Source: Rariglobus sp041662485 (GTDB taxonomy: Bacteria; Verrucomicrobiota; Verrucomicrobiia; Opitutales; Opitutaceae). Taken from it: a stretch of DNA of 64,000 nucleotides. Made by a program: the position numbers and the translations under genes. Positions 6,745-15,990 of this stretch are shown piece after piece. The notes under the pieces were generated by a model. The model was not told where the DNA came from. It ran no database searches and worked only from the letters and a program-made list of their open reading frames with translations. The stretch covers positions 1 through 64,000 of the forward strand of contig JBAZSJ010000026.1 in assembly GCA_041662485.1 (NCBI GenBank), in the 5' to 3' direction. The number at the start of each line of letters is the position of its first letter. Within the stretch, counting starts at the first letter, position 1.

Positions 6745-8280
6745 CTAGCTCGCCTTCGGCTCGGCCTGCGGACGCGGGAAGAGGATCGCGGTCTCGGCAA
6801 CCTTGCTGCCGGTGAGACGCGCACCCCAGACGAGTTCATCCTTCCAGACCACGCCGGCCGTGTAGCCGAGCACGCCGTTGATTTTGACCGTTGTCTCGGG
6901 CATGACGGCGGGCAGCAGCGCGACGCCAAGGCGCAACGCCTCGGCCATCGTGGCGAGCGAAGTTTTGAGCAACGCCTGGTCCTTCGCCTCGGCGGACTTC
7001 CCGAGCTTCCACGGGGCGCGTTGCTCGATGTAGGCGTTGGTCGCGGTGATGAACGCAAACGTGCGCTCCAGCGCGATGTGGAACTGGAAGCCTTCGCACA
7101 AGGGGATGACCTCGTCGCGCGTCTTTTCCCAGAGGGCCTTGAGCGCCTGCTCGGGTTCCTCGGAGACCTCGGCGGCGGGCACGACGCCGGCGGAGAACCG
7201 GTTGGTCATGTTGAGCGTGCGGTTGACGAGGTTGCCCAGGTTGTTGGCGAGTTCGCTGTTGTAGCGGATGAGAAACTGCTGGAGCGAAAAATCGCTGTCC
7301 TGGCCGACGCTCATCTCGCGGATGAGGAAGTAGCGCAGGGCGTCCACGCCGTATTGGTCGGCGAACGCGATGGGATCGACAAAGTTGCCCGTGCTCTTGG
7401 ACATCTTGGTGCCGTTGATGGACCACCAACCGTGCGCGAGGAGCGACTTCGGCGGCTCGAGGCCGCAGGCCTTGAGCATGATGGGCCAGTAAACGGCGTG
7501 CGGAGGCACGAGGATGTCCTTGCCGATGACATGGAAATCGGCCGGCCAGAGACCGGGCTTGTCGATCACCGCCGAGTAGTAGTTCACCAGCGCGTCGAAC
7601 CACACGTAGGTGACGAAGTTGTCGTCAAACGGCAGCGTGATACCCCATTCGAGGCGATCCTTCGGACGGGAAATACAGAGGTCGTTGAGAGGCTCCGAGA
7701 GGAATTCGAACACCTGCTTCTGGCGATAGCGCGGGAAGACGAAGGCTTCGTTCTTCTTGAGGAACTCGATGAGCCAGTCCTGGTAGGAGGCCAGCTTGAA
7801 GAAGTAGTTGGACTCGGTGATCTCGGTCACCTCGCCGAAGATCTCGGGCCAGCGGCCGTCGGGATTGCGATCCTTGTCCTGGAGGAACTGCTCCTGACGC
7901 GTGGAGTAGAAGCCCTTGTATTCGGCCTTGTAGATCTCGCCCTTGTCGAAGAGCTGCTGGAGGAGCCGGCAGACGACCTTCTTGTGGCGCTCCTCGGTGG
8001 TGCGGATGAAGTCGTCGTTGGAGATGTTGAGCTTCTTGCAGACGGCGCGGAATTCCTCGGAGATCTCGTCGCAGAACTGCTGCGGAGGGATGCCGCGCTT
8101 CTTGGCGGTCTGCTGGACCTTCTGGCCGTGCTCGTCCACGCCGGTGAGAAAATAGACGTTGTCGCCCATGAGACGGCGGAAGCGGGCAATGACGTCCGTC
8201 AGCACCTTTTCGTAGGCGTGGCCGAGGTGCGGCGAACCGTTCACATAGTCGATCGCGGTCGTGATGTAGAAAGTCTTCAT
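6745..8280 (-). CDS. metG: Methionyl-tRNA synthetase
   Basis: A 511-residue class I synthetase that charges tRNA-Met. The N-terminal HIGH-like motif is 'SPHLGHAYEKV' (HLGH at residues 18-21), and KMSKS is at residues 292-296 within 'GTKMSKSTGN'. The Rossmann core includes 'FLTGVDEHGQKVQQ'. The connective insert around 'YSTRQEQFLQDKDRNPDG' lacks the cysteine knuckle of zinc-binding versions. The C-terminal helical anticodon domain follows ('FAFITATNAYIEQRAPWKL'). There is no C-terminal EMAP/Trbp111 tRNA-binding domain, so this is the short form. It is divergent from the sensor kinase at 8402. Confidence 0.96.
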   Translation of the reverse strand: MKTFYITTAIDYVNGSPHLGHAYEKVLTDVIARFRRLMGDNVYFLTGVDEHGQKVQQTAKKRGIPPQQFCDEISEEFRAVCKKLNISNDDFIRTTEERHKKVVCRLLQQLFDKGEIYKAEYKGFYSTRQEQFLQDKDRNPDGRWPEIFGEVTEITESNYFFKLASYQDWLIEFLKKNEAFVFPRYRQKQVFEFLSEPLNDLCISRPKDRLEWGITLPFDDNFVTYVWFDALVNYYSAVIDKPGLWPADFHVIGKDILVPPHAVYWPIMLKACGLEPPKSLLAHGWWSINGTKMSKSTGNFVDPIAFADQYGVDALRYFLIREMSVGQDSDFSLQQFLIRYNSELANNLGNLVNRTLNMTNRFSAGVVPAAEVSEEPEQALKALWEKTRDEVIPLCEGFQFHIALERTFAFITATNAYIEQRAPWKLGKSAEAKDQALLKTSLATMAEALRLGVALLPAVMPETTVKINGVLGYTAGVVWKDELVWGARLTGSKVAETAILFPRPQAEPKAS

Positions 8281-8401
8281 GGGCGGAGCAGGAAGAACAA
8301 ACGCACGCCGCGGAAAATGTCGAAGATTTTGCTAAACGGACCGCAAAGGCGGCTTTGCCGTTGCCAGCGGGAAGGGCCGGCGCAAGTTGGAAGCCGTTCC
8401 C

Positions 8402-9433
8402 ATGCGTAACGCGCTCAGGCCCCTTCTGCTCGTCCTCGCCCTGTGCGTCATTGGATCCACCGCGGCGCTCCTTCAAACTTGGGTGCATCGCCGCACCGTG
8501 GAGCGCCAGCATCGCGCCGGCGTGGTCCTGACCGATGGCGAACGGGAGGTCTTGCGCCAGTATCGCGCCGACCAGCAGACGGCCATTGTCGTGCTTCTCG
8601 GCGTGTCATTCACCGCGCTGCTTCTGATCACGCTCATGCCGGGACGCCGTCCCGAGGGAGACACCCCCGGATTGCAGGCGGTCCGCCAGGAGATCAAGGC
8701 CGCGGAGCACTTCGCCATGACGACCGCAACCCAGGGAGAAGCGCTCGTCCGGGAACGCGACGTTCGCCTGCGCACCGAGGAAAGCCTCCAGCTCCAGCAA
8801 CGGCTCGTGAGCCAGACCCTCGATGAAAAAGTCCGCCTCGGGCGCGATCTTCACGACGGCACGATCCAGTCCCTCTACGCCACCGGCCTCGTGTTGGAAT
8901 CCGCCCGGAACCTTTTGCAACGCGACCCCGCCGAGGCGACCCGGCGGCTGGACACCGCACTGAAGACGATCAACGACACCATCCTCAGCGTGCGCAACCA
9001 CATCAAGGGGCTCTCGCCGGACAACGTTCGACGCGACAGCCTGCTGGCCGTGCTCCGCGCCGTCGCGGAGGAGCTTGGCGCCGGACGCGCGGTGCTGTTC
9101 GACTACAAGATCGACGACACGGCCGCCCTCCGCATCTCCGCCGAGCAGCTCGCGCAGCTCGTCCCGCTCGTGCGCGAGGCCGTCAGCAACGCGCTGCGTC
9201 ACGGCGGCGCGCGCAACATCACCTTGCGACTGCACGAGGGCGACAACGCCGTGTGCCTGCTGGTGCAGGACGACGGCCGCGGTTTTGCGACCGATGCGGA
9301 CGGCGGGGGCGGACACGGACTTGCCAACATGCAGGCGCGCGCCGAGGGTATGGGCGGCCGCCTGGCCGTTGCCAGCGCCCCGGACACCGGCACGCGGATA
9401 GTCCTCACCCTTCCCATCCAATCCTCCTCATGA
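8402..9433 (+). CDS. NarX/LiaS-like sensor histidine kinase
   Basis: A 343-residue membrane kinase from the ATG at 8402. One membrane helix lies at about residues 5-27 ('LLLVLALCVIGSTAALL') and a second at about 60-80 ('TAIVVLLGVSFTALLLI'), with only a short extracytoplasmic loop between them. A cytoplasmic coiled coil leads to a HisKA_3 dimerisation domain with the phospho-acceptor His151 in 'LGRDLHDGTIQSLY'. The ATPase domain shows an N-box 'REAVSNALRHGG' and G-boxes 'DDGRGF' and 'GGHGLANM'. The tiny sensor loop suggests it senses membrane stress or works with another protein. Its stop overlaps the start of the response regulator (ATGA), so the pair is co-expressed and stoichiometric. Confidence 0.93.
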   Translation: MRNALRPLLLVLALCVIGSTAALLQTWVHRRTVERQHRAGVVLTDGEREVLRQYRADQQTAIVVLLGVSFTALLLITLMPGRRPEGDTPGLQAVRQEIKAAEHFAMTTATQGEALVRERDVRLRTEESLQLQQRLVSQTLDEKVRLGRDLHDGTIQSLYATGLVLESARNLLQRDPAEATRRLDTALKTINDTILSVRNHIKGLSPDNVRRDSLLAVLRAVAEELGAGRAVLFDYKIDDTAALRISAEQLAQLVPLVREAVSNALRHGGARNITLRLHEGDNAVCLLVQDDGRGFATDADGGGGHGLANMQARAEGMGGRLAVASAPDTGTRIVLTLPIQSSS

Positions 9434-10089
9434 CCCCCACGCCCAAAGCCCCCCTGCGCGTGCTCATGGTGGACGACAGCGAGGTCGTGCGCATGGGATT
9501 GCGCGCCCTGCTTGGCGCCGACCCCTCGCTCAACATCGTCGCCGAGGCCCACAACGTCGCCTCCGCCGTCGAGGCCGCGACCCGCCACCAGCCCGACATC
9601 GTGCTGCTCGACATCCGCCTGCCCGACGGCACGGGCTTCGACGCCTGCCGGCAGATTTTGCAGCGTTCTCCCGCGACCCGCGTGCTCGTGCTGACTTCCG
9701 TCGCCGACGAGGACGTGGTGGACAACGCGATCCGCGCCGGCTCGCACGGTTATCTGCTGAAGGAAGTTCACGGCCGCGCCCTGCTGCAGGCGATCCACGA
9801 CGTCGCGGCGGGCAAATCCATTCTCGATCCGGCCATCACCGCCCGCGTGCTCGCCCTCATGCGATCCACGGCCCCGGCCACGAAGAACACCCTCGCGATG
9901 CTCTCGCCGCAGGAACATCGCGTGCTCGCCCTCATTTCAGAAGGGCACACCAACAAGGAGGTCGCCCAGGAGATGCTGCTGACCGAAAAGACGGTCAAAA
10001 ATTACCTGAGCAATATTTTCGACAAGCTCCACGTCTCCCGTCGCGCCGAGGCCGCGGCCCTTTACGCCAAGGGCCAAGCCGGGCACTAG
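9430..10089 (+). CDS. NarL/FixJ-family response regulator
   Basis: A 219-residue regulator starting at the ATG that overlaps the kinase stop. The receiver domain (about residues 12-130) has the phospho-acceptor Asp61 in 'IVLLDIRLPDG' and the conserved Lys in 'YLLKEVHG'. The C-terminal LuxR-type helix-turn-helix is 'LSPQEHRVLALISEGHTNKE' followed by 'LTEKTVKNYLSNIFDKLHV'. It is the cognate output of the upstream HisKA_3 kinase and should bind DNA as a phosphorylated dimer. Targets are unknown. Its TAG stop is part of a CTAG tetranucleotide that marks the left boundary of a MITE-like repeat. Confidence 0.95.
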   Translation: MTPTPKAPLRVLMVDDSEVVRMGLRALLGADPSLNIVAEAHNVASAVEAATRHQPDIVLLDIRLPDGTGFDACRQILQRSPATRVLVLTSVADEDVVDNAIRAGSHGYLLKEVHGRALLQAIHDVAAGKSILDPAITARVLALMRSTAPATKNTLAMLSPQEHRVLALISEGHTNKEVAQEMLLTEKTVKNYLSNIFDKLHVSRRAEAAALYAKGQAGH

Positions 10090-10237
10090 AGCGGTTTCAG
10101 GAAAACTATAGCCGCTGATCGGTCGTGAGGAGGACGGACCTCCAGGTCCGTCATGATATTTCTCGAGGACGTCCACACGGATCGGACCTGGAGGTTCGAC
10201 CTCCTTTACGGCCACAACTTTACTTAAACTGCACTAG
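10086..10237. repeat. MITE-like palindromic repeat, copy 2, flanked by CTAG
   Basis: The left end (10091-10113) and right end (10210-10232) are imperfect inverted repeats of about 23 bases (16 matches by hand alignment). Inside are two hairpins, GACGGACCT/AGGTCCGTC at 10133-10152 and TCGGACC/GGTTCGA at 10182-10199. CTAG occurs at both borders (10086-10089 and 10234-10237), which could be a 4-base target duplication. The left CTAG includes the stop codon of the response regulator. The remaining bases up to 10334 hold nothing else I recognise. Confidence 0.72.
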
Positions 10238-10333
10238 GGCCGTTTGCCGCGGTCGGATAGAGGCTTTTTTTCGAGCCGGCGGCCCTAACAGACCGGGTGC
10301 TTTCGGTGATACCTTGGATGCATAGCCACCGCC

Positions 10334-11029
10334 GTGCATACCAACCGAATCCCTCCCTCAGCCGTCAGCCGTTCCTCCACCGCCGGCATCACCCTCGTGG
10401 AAATCACGGTCTCCATGACCATCCTCGCGATGATCATGACCGGGGTCATCGCCGTGTTGGTCCAATCGCGACGCCTGACCGAAGGCAGCATCGCCCAAAA
10501 CTCCGCCACCACGATCGTGCAGGGCTATATCGAGCAGATGAAGAACATGGAGCTATCCGACCTGCCCTATTACACCAGCTCAGGCACGCTTATGCCGGGC
10601 AGCGGCACCACCGCCGACGCCACTCTTCCTTACTACAACTACACCAGCAACAGCCTCGTCACCGGCCCCAAAGCCGGCTGCACCGCCAGCAACGACATCT
10701 CCACCCGGCTCGACGAAACCAACAAGGATCCGCTGTTCATCTCATCCGGAACCCCGCCCGATACTTCCACGATCACGCCAGGAGCCGCCGCTCCCAGCGG
10801 GGTCGTCGACAACGTCAAGCTGATCGATATCAACGATACGGACGACAACTCCGACGACCTGCAGCTCCGGCTCTGGGTGTGGGTTCAGGACATGACCGGC
10901 AGCGGCATCAGCGCCACCACGGTTCGCTCGATCACCATCATCTATCAATGGCGGGTCAAGGATGGCGCCCGGTTCCGCTACTCGCTCGGAAGCGTCCGAA
11001 CTATTCGCTCCGACGTGCCCACATTTTGA
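10334..11029 (+). CDS. Prepilin-like protein (type IV pilin / pseudopilin N-terminus)
   Basis: A 231-residue product starting at GTG 10334. A short leader ends in a prepilin peptidase site, G followed by 'ITLVEITVSMTILAMIM', with Glu at position +5 of the mature protein and a hydrophobic alpha1 helix. The rest is a Ser/Thr/Asp-rich globular domain. Such proteins are processed by a PilD-type peptidase and assembled into type IV pili or type II secretion pseudopili. It is first in a run of three prepilin-like genes, with two bases separating it from the next. Verrucomicrobiota genomes carry many such cassettes near secreted giant proteins; direct function is unknown. Confidence 0.88.
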   Translation: MHTNRIPPSAVSRSSTAGITLVEITVSMTILAMIMTGVIAVLVQSRRLTEGSIAQNSATTIVQGYIEQMKNMELSDLPYYTSSGTLMPGSGTTADATLPYYNYTSNSLVTGPKAGCTASNDISTRLDETNKDPLFISSGTPPDTSTITPGAAAPSGVVDNVKLIDINDTDDNSDDLQLRLWVWVQDMTGSGISATTVRSITIIYQWRVKDGARFRYSLGSVRTIRSDVPTF

Positions 11030-11031
11030 CC

Positions 11032-11742
11032 ATGAATCCTCTCGCACACCCTTCATATCCCTCTCGCGGACTCCGGAAGGGATTCACGCTCGTCGAGGTG
11101 ATCGTCGCCCTGACCGTCTTCGGCCTGGCGATGGTCGGCTGCCTCGGCTTCCTCATCCAATCCCTGAAATCGTATTCCTACGACACGTCAAAATTGTTCG
11201 TAAACCGCGACATCCGCACGTTCACCAACGAGCTGACGGACAACGCCACCTACGCAAATTACTTCCTGATTTTCCCATCCTTCTCCGGCGACCGCAGCAG
11301 CACCGACCCTTCCACCGGAGTCACCTCCGACACCTCCGTCAACGACGGCCTCTCGGGAGACCTTCTCGTCCTCGTCTACAAGGACGACACCATTAACTCC
11401 GATGGCTCCACCAATGACACCAAGGTCAAACGGCTCATCGGCTACTACCGCTACGCCGATCCTACATCCGCCTCCGACACCAGCGGCCAAGGCCCCGTCC
11501 GCACCTTTGATATCACGATCAGCCCGAGTTCCAGCGCTCCGGTCTGGAGCCTCCTTCCAAACGTTTCGACCATGAAAACCAACCCCCTGGTGCTCCAGCT
11601 TTCCGTTGGTTTGGCCGACCAGAAGCTCTTCTACAATTACTACGACCGCAGCATCATGGTAAAGGGACAGATCTTCCACGAGGGCAGACTGACCAAGGAC
11701 GCTACCAACATCTACAACTTCACCGTCTCCCCGCGCGGCTGA
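11032..11742 (+). CDS. Prepilin-like protein
   Basis: A 236-residue product starting at ATG 11032, two bases after the previous stop. The leader ends 'RKG' and the mature N-terminus is 'FTLVEVIVALTVFGLAMVG', a canonical type III signal peptide with Glu5. The C-terminal domain is rich in Ser/Asp/Thr ('TSDTSVNDGLSGDLLVLVYK'). It probably forms part of a pseudopilus with its neighbours. I chose this start because the longer in-frame extension overlaps the upstream gene and has no pilin signal. Confidence 0.9.
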   Translation: MNPLAHPSYPSRGLRKGFTLVEVIVALTVFGLAMVGCLGFLIQSLKSYSYDTSKLFVNRDIRTFTNELTDNATYANYFLIFPSFSGDRSSTDPSTGVTSDTSVNDGLSGDLLVLVYKDDTINSDGSTNDTKVKRLIGYYRYADPTSASDTSGQGPVRTFDITISPSSSAPVWSLLPNVSTMKTNPLVLQLSVGLADQKLFYNYYDRSIMVKGQIFHEGRLTKDATNIYNFTVSPRG

Positions 11743-11773
11743 CGGCTTTTTCAACCTCGGCCCTTTCTCAGCC

Positions 11774-14170
11774 ATGACCACCACCCGCACATTTCTTTCC
11801 TTCCGGCAGCGCGGGTCCACCCTGCTCGCCGTCATCCTCATCACCTCCGTCCTGGCCCTTCTTTCCGCCAGTCTCATCGGCTGGTCCATGACCGAGCGCC
11901 GCCTCAACGTCCGCAACGCCATGCGCCTCGAGTCGCGCAACGCCGCCGAGGCCCTAGCCGAATACGGTTTCTCCCAGATCCGCCAAAAATTGGAAACCCG
12001 AAGCACCTTCTCCCTCAATCCCACCGGCAGCGACGCCCTCGCCTACCCCCCAGCCTCCTTCTGGACGGGAAGCCACGTAAATGCCGTCATCCCCACGACG
12101 GTCGATACCGGCAACTCCGCCTACAAAATCACCAATCTCGAGCTGATCGGCGGCACCATCAAAAACATCCCTGATACCGGCCTCTATTTCATCGATCCCA
12201 ACGACGCGAACAACGAATTCGATCCGCTCAAGGGCAAATGGGTCTTTCGTAGCGACGTCTCCGTGATTGCCCGCGCCACCGTCGTGCCCGCCGTCGGAGC
12301 GCGCACCCCTCTCACATCCTACGTGATAGAAAAAATTTCCAGGCGTGGCGCCCCCCTCTTCGCCCACGCCATTTTCTACAACATGGATCTGGAGATCTTC
12401 AACGGCCCCAACATGACCATCTCCGGCCCCGTCCACTGCAACGGCAGCCTCTACCTCTACCCCGGCAACGGAAGTGAGCTCAATTTTACCGATCAAATCA
12501 CCTGCACCGGAGGCATCTATCACGCCGCCAAGCCCGACGATGCCTCCTCCGACGGCGCTAGCGCCGCAGGCCGAACCGGCAAAATCAATATTCGCGACAA
12601 GACCACCAATTACGTAAACCTCTACAGCGGCAGCTACTGGCGCGACACCACCAAGGGCACCGGCACCTCCGGGACCGCGTGGAGCGATTTCCGCACCACC
12701 ATATCCCAAGTCTACAACGGCAACCTTCAGACCGGCGCCTTCAGCATCCAGAACTACAGCCCGGTCGCCATCGGTGCCTACCAGGAGCAGACCACCACCT
12801 CCACCGACGACTCCGTCAACACCGGGCGCACCATCATCGAGCCCTCCAACTACCCCGCGTCCTCCACCTCCACCACCGACCCCGACTACAGCCAAAAGAT
12901 GGACGTCGAATACCAGAAATATTCCAACGATGCCGGCATCTACATCCAGGTCACGCCCGGCACCGGAGCCGTCACCGTCAGCAGCCGCAGCAAGGTAGAC
13001 CCCACCAAAAACAAGAGCCTCACCATCCCCGCAGGCAGCAATCTCGTCACCTTCACCGCCTACAAAGCCACTTCCACCAGCTACACCGTCGGTTCTAAAA
13101 TCACCAGCGGCACCAACAAAAACAAATACCCGATCACTCCCACCATCGCCATTACCACGTCCGCGGGCACGACCAGTTCCACGGGCACCGTGACCTATTC
13201 CTCATCAAGCTCAAAACCGGCCACCACGAACGTCCTCAACTCCGGCATGTATGACCAGCACCGGCAAAAAGGCCTGGACATGGTGAACATTGATATGGAC
13301 GCCCTCCGCAACGCCGTCGCCGTCATGGCCGGCCAGTCGTCCTACACCAACAGCGCCGGCACGACCACCGCCATCAACGCCACCCAAAACGTCCTCACCG
13401 GACTCACCACCGACGATTGGACCGGCATCGTCTACGTCGAGGTGGCGGGCGGCCCCACCACCGATCCCATCACCGGCGACACCATTGCGGCAACCACCGC
13501 TTCCTCTATCTCGACCGGCGTGCGCCTGATCAACGGAGCCAAAAAATTGCCTTCCTATGGCACCGCCAATCCGGGCCTCACCATCGCCACCAACGCACCG
13601 GTCTACATCAAGGGCGACTACAACGCCGACGGCACCGTCACCGCCAACTCCAACGGCAGCGCCGACCCCTCCAAAGACGCCGAAACAGGCGAAGTCCCCG
13701 CCGCCATCGCTGCGGATGCCATCACCATCCTTTCGGGGGGGTTCGATGATACGAAGAGCCTCTCGAACAAAAACCCCGACCCTTTGTTGAAACCGGGTAG
13801 CACGACTGTCGCCCCCGATCTGGAGATCTCCGCCGCCTTCCTCACCGGCGTCACCCCCACCAATAAAAACGGCAACGGCGAGAGCAGCGGCGGCGCGCAC
13901 AACCTTCCCCGCTTCCTTGAAAACTGGAGCAGCAAGCCCGTCTACATCCGCGGCTCCCTTGTCTGTCTTTTCGAAAGCCGCGTCTTCACCGAATCCTACA
14001 ACGCCTCCGGCTACTACAGCCCCCCCACCCGTAACTGGGGTTTCAACAGCCTCTTTCGCCAGGGTGTCTACCCTCCCGGAACCCCCAAGGTTCAATCCTA
14101 CCGTCGCGTCGATTTCACCGACCTCTCCGCCGCCGCCTATGCCACGGAACGCGCAAAGTTCGGCTGGTAA
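11774..14170 (+). CDS. Large PilX-like prepilin-related protein
   Basis: A 798-residue product. The N-terminus 'RQRGSTLLAVILITSVLALL' is a PilX-like membrane anchor: one hydrophobic helix after a basic leader, without the Glu5 of major pilins, then 'SMTERRLNVRNAMRLESRNA' typical of PilX/GspK-type proteins. The remaining 700 residues are Ser/Thr/Gly-rich and likely extracellular beta structure. This is several times longer than ordinary PilX (about 170-200 residues). It may cap or decorate the pseudopilus formed by the two upstream prepilins. The three-gene arrangement recalls the 'Verru_Chthon cassette' families, though I cannot confirm membership. Ends four bases before the convergent rdgB. 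Confidence 0.82.
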   Translation: MTTTRTFLSFRQRGSTLLAVILITSVLALLSASLIGWSMTERRLNVRNAMRLESRNAAEALAEYGFSQIRQKLETRSTFSLNPTGSDALAYPPASFWTGSHVNAVIPTTVDTGNSAYKITNLELIGGTIKNIPDTGLYFIDPNDANNEFDPLKGKWVFRSDVSVIARATVVPAVGARTPLTSYVIEKISRRGAPLFAHAIFYNMDLEIFNGPNMTISGPVHCNGSLYLYPGNGSELNFTDQITCTGGIYHAAKPDDASSDGASAAGRTGKINIRDKTTNYVNLYSGSYWRDTTKGTGTSGTAWSDFRTTISQVYNGNLQTGAFSIQNYSPVAIGAYQEQTTTSTDDSVNTGRTIIEPSNYPASSTSTTDPDYSQKMDVEYQKYSNDAGIYIQVTPGTGAVTVSSRSKVDPTKNKSLTIPAGSNLVTFTAYKATSTSYTVGSKITSGTNKNKYPITPTIAITTSAGTTSSTGTVTYSSSSSKPATTNVLNSGMYDQHRQKGLDMVNIDMDALRNAVAVMAGQSSYTNSAGTTTAINATQNVLTGLTTDDWTGIVYVEVAGGPTTDPITGDTIAATTASSISTGVRLINGAKKLPSYGTANPGLTIATNAPVYIKGDYNADGTVTANSNGSADPSKDAETGEVPAAIAADAITILSGGFDDTKSLSNKNPDPLLKPGSTTVAPDLEISAAFLTGVTPTNKNGNGESSGGAHNLPRFLENWSSKPVYIRGSLVCLFESRVFTESYNASGYYSPPTRNWGFNSLFRQGVYPPGTPKVQSYRRVDFTDLSAAAYATERAKFGW

Positions 14171-14173
14171 CGG

Positions 14174-14788
14174 TCACGCCTCGGCGGATTTCCGCCGCAG
14201 CTCCGCGGCCAGTTGCATCCACGCCCGCGCGCGGTGGCTGATCCTGTTTTTAACATCATCTCCCAGTTCGGCGTAGCTCGCCGTGTGACCGTCCGGCACG
14301 AACAGCGGATCGTAGCCAAACCCGGCCCCGCCGCGCGGCTCGTCGAGCAACCGTCCCGTGCAGCGTCCCTCAAAAACCGCCTCCAGCCCGCCGGGCCCGG
14401 CCAGCAGCAGCACGCAAAAAAAGCTGGCCCCGCGCCGCGCCGCCGGCACGCCGCGCATCACCTCGACCAGTTTCCACAAGTTCGCCGCGCTGTCGCCTTG
14501 CGGCCCCGCAAAGTAGGCCGACTCCACGCCCGGCGCCCCCCCGAGTTCATCCACGCACACCCCGCTGTCGTCCGCCAACACCCACGCGTCGGGCGGCAGC
14601 TTCGCCTTGAGCGCCAGCGCCTTCTTGCGCGCGTTGCCGACGAAGGTGCCCGTGTCTTCCTCGACCGGCGGCATCCCGCCCGCGGCCTTCGCCGAGACGA
14701 TCTCGACCGCCAGTCCGCCCGCGGCGGCCAGCGCGTTCATTTCCTGCGCCTTGTGGGCGTTACCGGAGGCTAAATACAGTTTCATCAA
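14174..14788 (-). CDS. rdgB: Non-canonical purine NTP pyrophosphatase (RdgB/HAM1)
   Basis: A 204-residue enzyme hydrolysing dITP, XTP and ITP to monophosphates so that they are not built into DNA. The N-terminus 'LYLASGNAHKAQEM' is the family nucleotide-binding motif (usually 'ATGN.GK..E'). 'DTGTFVGNARKKALAL', 'VLADDSGVCVDELGGAPGVESA' (read as two blocks), 'GAGFGYDPLFVPDGH', 'TASYAEL' and 'KNRISHRARA' are all characteristic. The 5' end overlaps the 3' end of ribD by about 29 bases on the same strand, implying translational coupling. Two adjacent ATGs (14788, 14785) are possible starts. Confidence 0.95.
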   Translation of the reverse strand: MMKLYLASGNAHKAQEMNALAAAGGLAVEIVSAKAAGGMPPVEEDTGTFVGNARKKALALKAKLPPDAWVLADDSGVCVDELGGAPGVESAYFAGPQGDSAANLWKLVEVMRGVPAARRGASFFCVLLLAGPGGLEAVFEGRCTGRLLDEPRGGAGFGYDPLFVPDGHTASYAELGDDVKNRISHRARAWMQLAAELRRKSAEA

Positions 14789-15923
14789 GCAGCAATTTTT
14801 CGGGATACACCGTCCGCCCCCGCATCAACGCGTCGTCGCCGAACGTCTCGTGCCGTACGTCGGCCAGCCTCACCCCCTGGTCCACCCGCTCGGGGCGCAG
14901 GCCGCTGAACCCCGACTTGGCCTTGTCGTCTGCGAACAGCACCGGCGCGTGGTAGGCGAACAGGTAGTCGAGCTCCCGCGCGCGGATGAGCTCGCTGACA
15001 AGCTGCGCGCCGCCCTCGAAATACACGCCCGTGATCTTCTCCTGCGCGCACCGCTGGCGGAAATCGGAAAAGCTCACCCGCTGCGTCGGCGTGTCCATCA
15101 CCCACACCGTGATCCCCGCGTCGCGCAGCTTGCGCACGTAGCCCATGCCGCCATGCGGGGTCGTCACCACGATCGTGCGCTCCTTGTGCGCGTCGGTGTA
15201 GACGTGGTGCAGGTTTTTGTCGGTGACCGAGCGCAGCAGCCCGTCGAACACGAACCGGAGCGGACACCACTCCTCGCCCTCCGCCGGACGCGCGGTCAGC
15301 CGCGGATTGTCCTTCATGATCGTCATCGCCCCCGCGGCGATGCCCGGGAAATAACGCCTCCAATGATGCACGTCGGCGCGCGCCGCCTCGCCCGTGATCC
15401 ACTTCGACTCGCCCGTGCGGCAGGCGATCTTGCCGTCAAGAGTCACCGCCACCTTGGCCGCAAACAACGGCGCATCCCGCGAGATCCAGTGGTTGAAAAT
15501 CAGGTTCAGGTCGGTGCATTCGCGTTCCAGCACGCCCGCCACGACCTCGATGCCCGCCGCGCGCAGCACCTCGAAGCCCTTGCCCGCATGCGCGGGATTC
15601 GGATCGGTCGCCCCCGCCACGACCCGCTTGAGACCCGCCACGCGAATCGCGTCGCAACACGCCCCGGTGCGCCCGTGCGACGAGCACGGCTCCAGCGTCA
15701 CATAGAGCGTCGCGCCCGGCTTGGGCGAGCGGGCGAGCGACGTCAGCGCCATGCGTTCGGCATGAGGACCGCCGTCCTGCGCGTGAAATCCCTCCGCCAC
15801 GATCTGTCCGTCCTCGACGATCACCGCGCCCACGAGCGGATTAGGATGCGTCCGCCCCCACGCCTGTCGGGCCAGCGCAAGCGCGCGACGCATATAAAAT
15901 TCATCCTGATTGAGGTCGGTCAT
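14760..15923 (-). CDS. ribD: Bifunctional riboflavin biosynthesis deaminase/reductase
   Basis: A 387-residue fusion. The N-terminal zinc deaminase (about residues 1-145) has 'GGPHAERMAL' (His-Ala-Glu) and 'EPCSSHGRTGACC' with the zinc cysteines. The C-terminal NADPH-dependent reductase (about 150-380) contains 'VTLDGKIACRTGESKWITG' and 'YFEGGAQLVSELI'. Together they catalyse the second and third steps of riboflavin synthesis. I chose ATG 15923 ('MTDLNQDEFYMRRAL') because homologues begin a few residues before 'D..YM..AL'. The reductase half has somewhat unusual spacing but all main blocks are present. Upstream lie two strong palindromes (15991-16079) that could regulate it. Confidence 0.93.
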   Translation of the reverse strand: MTDLNQDEFYMRRALALARQAWGRTHPNPLVGAVIVEDGQIVAEGFHAQDGGPHAERMALTSLARSPKPGATLYVTLEPCSSHGRTGACCDAIRVAGLKRVVAGATDPNPAHAGKGFEVLRAAGIEVVAGVLERECTDLNLIFNHWISRDAPLFAAKVAVTLDGKIACRTGESKWITGEAARADVHHWRRYFPGIAAGAMTIMKDNPRLTARPAEGEEWCPLRFVFDGLLRSVTDKNLHHVYTDAHKERTIVVTTPHGGMGYVRKLRDAGITVWVMDTPTQRVSFSDFRQRCAQEKITGVYFEGGAQLVSELIRARELDYLFAYHAPVLFADDKAKSGFSGLRPERVDQGVRLADVRHETFGDDALMRGRTVYPEKLLLDETVFSLR

Positions 15924-15990
15924 CGGGTCCCTCCACTCATCCCGCCCCACCGGCCAAATGACAAACGCGAAAATATCCCTCCCACACCGC

